DNA of 64,000 nt. Source: Methylobacterium oryzihabitans. Its GTDB lineage: Bacteria > Pseudomonadota > Alphaproteobacteria > Rhizobiales > Beijerinckiaceae. The notes under the pieces were generated by a model. It saw only the letters and a list, made by a program, of their open reading frames with translations, was not told where the DNA came from and searched no databases. The translations under genes were made by a program, and so were the position numbers. Below, one piece after another: positions 58,996 to 64,000 of this stretch. The stretch covers positions 1 to 64,000 of the forward strand of contig NZ_SACP01000019.1 of the NCBI RefSeq assembly GCF_004004555.2, written 5' to 3'. The stretch's first letter is position 1; every line of letters begins with the position of its first letter.

Positions 58996-59333
58996 GCCGC
59001 CGGGTCCGACCGCACCGCGTAGGCGCTCATGATCGCCGCGAGCAGGCCCGGGAAGCGGGCGTCGACCTCGGCGCAGCGCGACTCGTTGCGCATCTCGACG
59101 CCGCGGCGCTCCGAGCGGATCAGCCCGGCCTCGCGCAGCACCTTGAAGTGGCTCGACAGCGAGGATTTCGGGATCACCCGGTCGCCGACCGTGGACAGCA
59201 CCGTGCACGCCTCGACGCAGCCCGCCGTGGCGATGCGGGCGAAGATCGCCGCCCGGGCCGGGTCGGCCAGCGCGTGCAGGATCGCCTCCGGCCGGACGTC
59301 CTCGATCGCGGGGTGGAACAGGGGCCTCATCAT
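58992..59333 (-). CDS. ArsR-type winged-helix transcriptional regulator
   Basis: This 113-residue repressor-like protein has ALADPARAAIFARIATAG near the start. A winged helix has KSSLSSHFKVLREAGLIRSERRG, the ArsR-type recognition motif. Cys39 and Cys43 (GCVEAC) and a later Cys could act as sensor residues. It is divergent from an SDR oxidoreductase across an operator-like repeat. Small regulators of this kind usually repress the adjacent oxidoreductase until an electrophile or oxidant is present. That role is inferred. Confidence 0.87.
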   Translation of the reverse strand: MMRPLFHPAIEDVRPEAILHALADPARAAIFARIATAGCVEACTVLSTVGDRVIPKSSLSSHFKVLREAGLIRSERRGVEMRNESRCAEVDARFPGLLAAIMSAYAVRSDPAA

Positions 59334-59363
59334 CCGTCCATATGGGGCTTGAATCCCGGATCG

Positions 59364-59386
59364 TTAGTTCCGAAGTTCCGAACTAT
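59364..59386. promoter_or_regulatory. Operator-like repeat between regulator and SDR gene
   Basis: TAGTTC (59365-59370) and GAACTA (59380-59385) are perfect inverted arms, and inside them GTTCCGAA is directly repeated at 59367-59374 and 59375-59382. It lies in the 102-base divergent gap, well placed to control both genes by the ArsR-type protein. Confidence 0.55.
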
Positions 59387-59435
59387 GGGAGCATGGCCTC
59401 GTCCGGAGGCCGACCCATGCGGAAGGTGAGCATCC

Positions 59436-60182
59436 ATGTCAAAGCTTGATGGCAAGGTCGCGGTGGTGACCGGCGCGTCGAAGGGCATCGGCGCGGGGAT
59501 CGCCCGGGCGCTGGCGCGCGAGGGCGCGGCGGTGGTGGTGAACTACGCGTCGAGCCGCGAGGGCGCCGAGGCGGTGGTGGCGGCGATCACCGCGGCCGGC
59601 GGCCGGGCGGTCGCGGTCCAGGGCGACGTCACGGTGGCGGCGCAGGCGGACGCGCTGATCGAGGCGGCGGTGCGGGAATTCGGCCGGCTCGACGTGCTGG
59701 TCAACAATTCCGGCGTCTACGCCTTCGCGCCGATCGAGGAGGTGACGGAGGAGCACTACCGCCGGCAGTTCGACGTCAACGTGCTCGGCGTGCTGCTGGC
59801 GAGCCGGGCGGCGGCGAAGCACCTGACCGAAGGCGGCAGCATCGTCACCATCTCGTCGGCCATCACCGACCTGCTGATGCCGGGCTCGGCGGTCTACAGC
59901 GCCACCAAGGGCGCGGTGAACGCGATCTCGGGCGTCCTCGCCAACGAACTGGCGCCGCGCCGGATCCGGGCCAACGTGGTCAGTCCCGGCTACGTGACCA
60001 CCGAGGGCACCCACAGCGCCGGCATCGCCGGCTCGGAGATGGAGGCCGGTTTCGTCGCCGACACTCCCCTCGGCCGCGTCGGCCGGCCCGACGACATCGC
60101 CGACGTCGTGGCGTTCCTCGCCTCCGACGACGCCCGCTGGGTGACCGGCGAGGTCATCAACGCCAGCGGCGGGGTGCGCTGA
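59436..60182 (+). CDS. SDR family oxidoreductase
   Basis: This 248-residue short-chain dehydrogenase has the NAD(P) motif TGASKGIGAG, NNSGVY, and the active site Ser in ISSA with YSATKG. It ends in VINASGGVR-type sequence with the conserved SPGYVTTEGTH. The Arg/Ser pair after the second strand (NYASSREGA) suggests NADPH. It is a FabG-like classical SDR with unknown carbonyl substrate. Its divergent partner is the winged-helix regulator. Confidence 0.92.
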   Translation: MSKLDGKVAVVTGASKGIGAGIARALAREGAAVVVNYASSREGAEAVVAAITAAGGRAVAVQGDVTVAAQADALIEAAVREFGRLDVLVNNSGVYAFAPIEEVTEEHYRRQFDVNVLGVLLASRAAAKHLTEGGSIVTISSAITDLLMPGSAVYSATKGAVNAISGVLANELAPRRIRANVVSPGYVTTEGTHSAGIAGSEMEAGFVADTPLGRVGRPDDIADVVAFLASDDARWVTGEVINASGGVR

Positions 60183-60252
60183 GGGGCGCTCCCCGAGCCG
60201 TCAGCGCCACCCCTAAATAGCCGATTTTACTCTCGGAATTCAGGCGTGAGAT

Positions 60253-60404
60253 CCCCTCTCCCGAGTGGGAGAGGGGTAGGGGTGAGGGTGGAGACGGTTC
60301 AGGATCCATCACGAACGGTTGAGCTGCCCAGCTCGACGCTGGTTGCTTGATCCTGAACCCGAGCCACCCTCACCCCTGTCCCCTCTCCCATTCGGGAGAG
60401 GGGG
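60253..60404. repeat. Large palindromic intergenic element (MITE/REP-like)
   Basis: Two arms of about 54 bases (60253-60306 and 60349-60404) are inverted copies. Each contains CCCTCTCCCG, GGGAGAGGGG, GGGGTGAGGGTGG and GGTTCAGGATC or their complements, with a few differences. They enclose 42 bases. Each arm also folds on itself through CCCTCTCCC/GGGAGAGGG. It has no ORF. Such CCCTCTCCC-type elements are scattered between genes in many rhizobia-like genomes. Here it separates the SDR gene from convergent secA. Confidence 0.7.
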
Positions 60405-60449
60405 ACCCGCGCCACAACGTGTCCACCGGGGAAGTGTAAGCTCTTCCCC

Positions 60450-63320
<2,871 letters not shown>

Positions 63321-63365
63321 CGTGGGGACCTGCGATCGAAACGGAACTGTGCGGCGTGCGTGCTG

Positions 63366-63394
63366 GCGCGCCTTATAGAGACATATAGGCGCGC
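63366..63394. promoter_or_regulatory. Imperfect palindrome upstream of secA
   Basis: GCGCGCC (63366-63372) and GGCGCGC (63388-63394) flank TTATA and TATA around GAGACA. It lies 46-74 bases upstream of the secA start and contains the only AT-rich DNA there, so it may hold the secA -10 box (TATAAG on the minus strand) and an operator. This is inferred only from position. Confidence 0.4.
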
Positions 63395-63432
63395 GCGCAT
63401 CCTCCGGCAGGCTTGGCCGGAGGATGCGCGCG
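63392..63432 (-). terminator. 17-bp-stem terminator hairpin
   Basis: CGCGCGCATCCTCCGGC (63392-63408) pairs perfectly with 63416-63432, with a seven-base loop. It lies just after the stop of the gene at 63456 on the minus strand. It has no T-run, but the stem is strong. It likely separates that gene from secA. Confidence 0.7.
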
Positions 63433-63455
63433 GACGGTCGGATTCCGGTCGGGTG

Positions 63456-64000
63456 CTACTCCGAGGCGAGCTTGCCGAGGCCGGCGAGGAACTGGCGCAG
63501 CTCGGTGCCGACGTTGCGGTGCGACACCTTGGCGGCCTCCTTGCTGCCCGGCAGGCCGGTGTTGTTGGTCTGGTTCTCGAACTGGCCGGAGCGCGCCGAG
63601 ACGATGCCGTAATTGGTCAGGTCGTCGTCCCGCAGCCGGGCGTTCGGCACCGCGCCGGCGAGCAGGTCGCGGTCGCGGCCGAACAGGAAGTCGCCGACCC
63701 GGGCGAGGCGCGAGCGCCGGCCGAGTTCCGCGTCGGAGGTGACCGGCCCACCCATCTCGTCGGTGATGAGCTTGTGCTTCAGCTCGACGTCGGTGACGCC
63801 GCCGCGGTCCTTGTCGCTCTTGCAGCCCTTCGACATCGTGGCGGCCTCGCCCGGCCCGCCGACGAGGCCGAGCGCCTCCTCGGCCAGGGCCTGGAGCGCC
63901 AGGATCTCGCGCCCCATCTTGGCCGGGTCGCCGTCCTCGCTCCTGTAGGCGCCGCTGACGAACAGCTCGCGCACGGTGTTGGTCTGCACCCGCATCCGCG
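63456..64000 (-). CDS. Unknown protein, C-terminal part
   Basis: The frame is open to the right edge. An ATG occurs at 63995 but lacks enough upstream DNA to judge it, so this may be the C-terminal 179 residues of a larger protein. Features: a helix-rich start (KMGREILALQALAEEALGLVG), a Lys/Asp patch with Cys (KGCKSDKDRGG), FLFGRDRDLLAGA, and an Asn/Gly-rich stretch (FENQTNNTGLPGSKEA) before a helical end. No family is recognised. It is transcribed toward secA and ends at a strong hairpin. Confidence 0.5.
   Translation of the reverse strand, partial: RMRVQTNTVRELFVSGAYRSEDGDPAKMGREILALQALAEEALGLVGGPGEAATMSKGCKSDKDRGGVTDVELKHKLITDEMGGPVTSDAELGRRSRLARVGDFLFGRDRDLLAGAVPNARLRDDDLTNYGIVSARSGQFENQTNNTGLPGSKEAAKVSHRNVGTELRQFLAGLGKLASE

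Overview
The window is very GC-rich double-stranded bacterial DNA, almost fully coding. It most resembles a chromosome segment of an alphaproteobacterium of the Methylobacterium/Rhizobiales kind. The reasons are a glycerate 2-kinase of the serine-cycle type next to pyruvate kinase, the conserved alphaproteobacterial set DUF2948-hisD-UPF0262-phosphatase, a FeuP/PhoP-like two-component pair with a PepSY partner, an HWE/HisKA_2-type histidine kinase-like protein and many GTG starts. This assignment rests on gene content and composition, not on a marker gene search. No rRNA, tRNA or CRISPR array was seen.

Layout. 1-9.7 kb: a truncated secreted protein, a sigma-54-type response regulator, oligoendopeptidase F, the pyk-DUF1036-glycerate kinase group, an EamA transporter, an N-formylglutamate amidohydrolase-like protein and DUF1244. 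9.7-16.4 kb: a sensor kinase/response regulator/PepSY operon, small secreted proteins, two tandem trypsin-like proteases, a DoxX protein, and a PAS/HisKA_2 protein whose ATPase part looks dead. 16.4-21.9 kb: SufE, an S9 oligopeptidase, an orphan selA, an OhrR-like regulator and a Nudix hydrolase. 21.9-26.4 kb: the most interesting block, a divergent nitrogen-heterocycle degradation locus. It has a cyanuric acid hydrolase/barbiturase on one strand. On the other strand is a tightly overlapped operon of AtzG-like, AtzE-like, AtzH/HpxZ-like and 8-oxoguanine deaminase/AtzB-like genes. A near-perfect palindrome lies between the two.

26.4-46.4 kb: mixed housekeeping and accessory genes: NlpC/P60, AzlCD, hisD operon, diguanylate cyclase, aminoacyl-tRNA-protein transferase, RDD protein, threonine ammonia-lyase, an RTX protein, DUF2252, a tannase-family esterase, a chemoreceptor and a GMC oxidoreductase. 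Two patches (36.2-37.1 kb and 46.0-46.3 kb) look like decayed or acquired DNA.

46.5-58.9 kb: one long respiratory operon, with start-stop overlaps between nearly all genes. It encodes an alternative complex III (ActA, ActB, a fused ActC-ActD, ActE, ActF), a small membrane protein, and a caa3-type A2-family cytochrome oxidase (subunits II, I, III, IV), followed by nhaA. Together these should form a quinol-to-oxygen chain that bypasses the bc1 complex. 59.0-64 kb: a divergent regulator/SDR pair, a large palindromic intergenic element, secA, and a truncated unknown gene.
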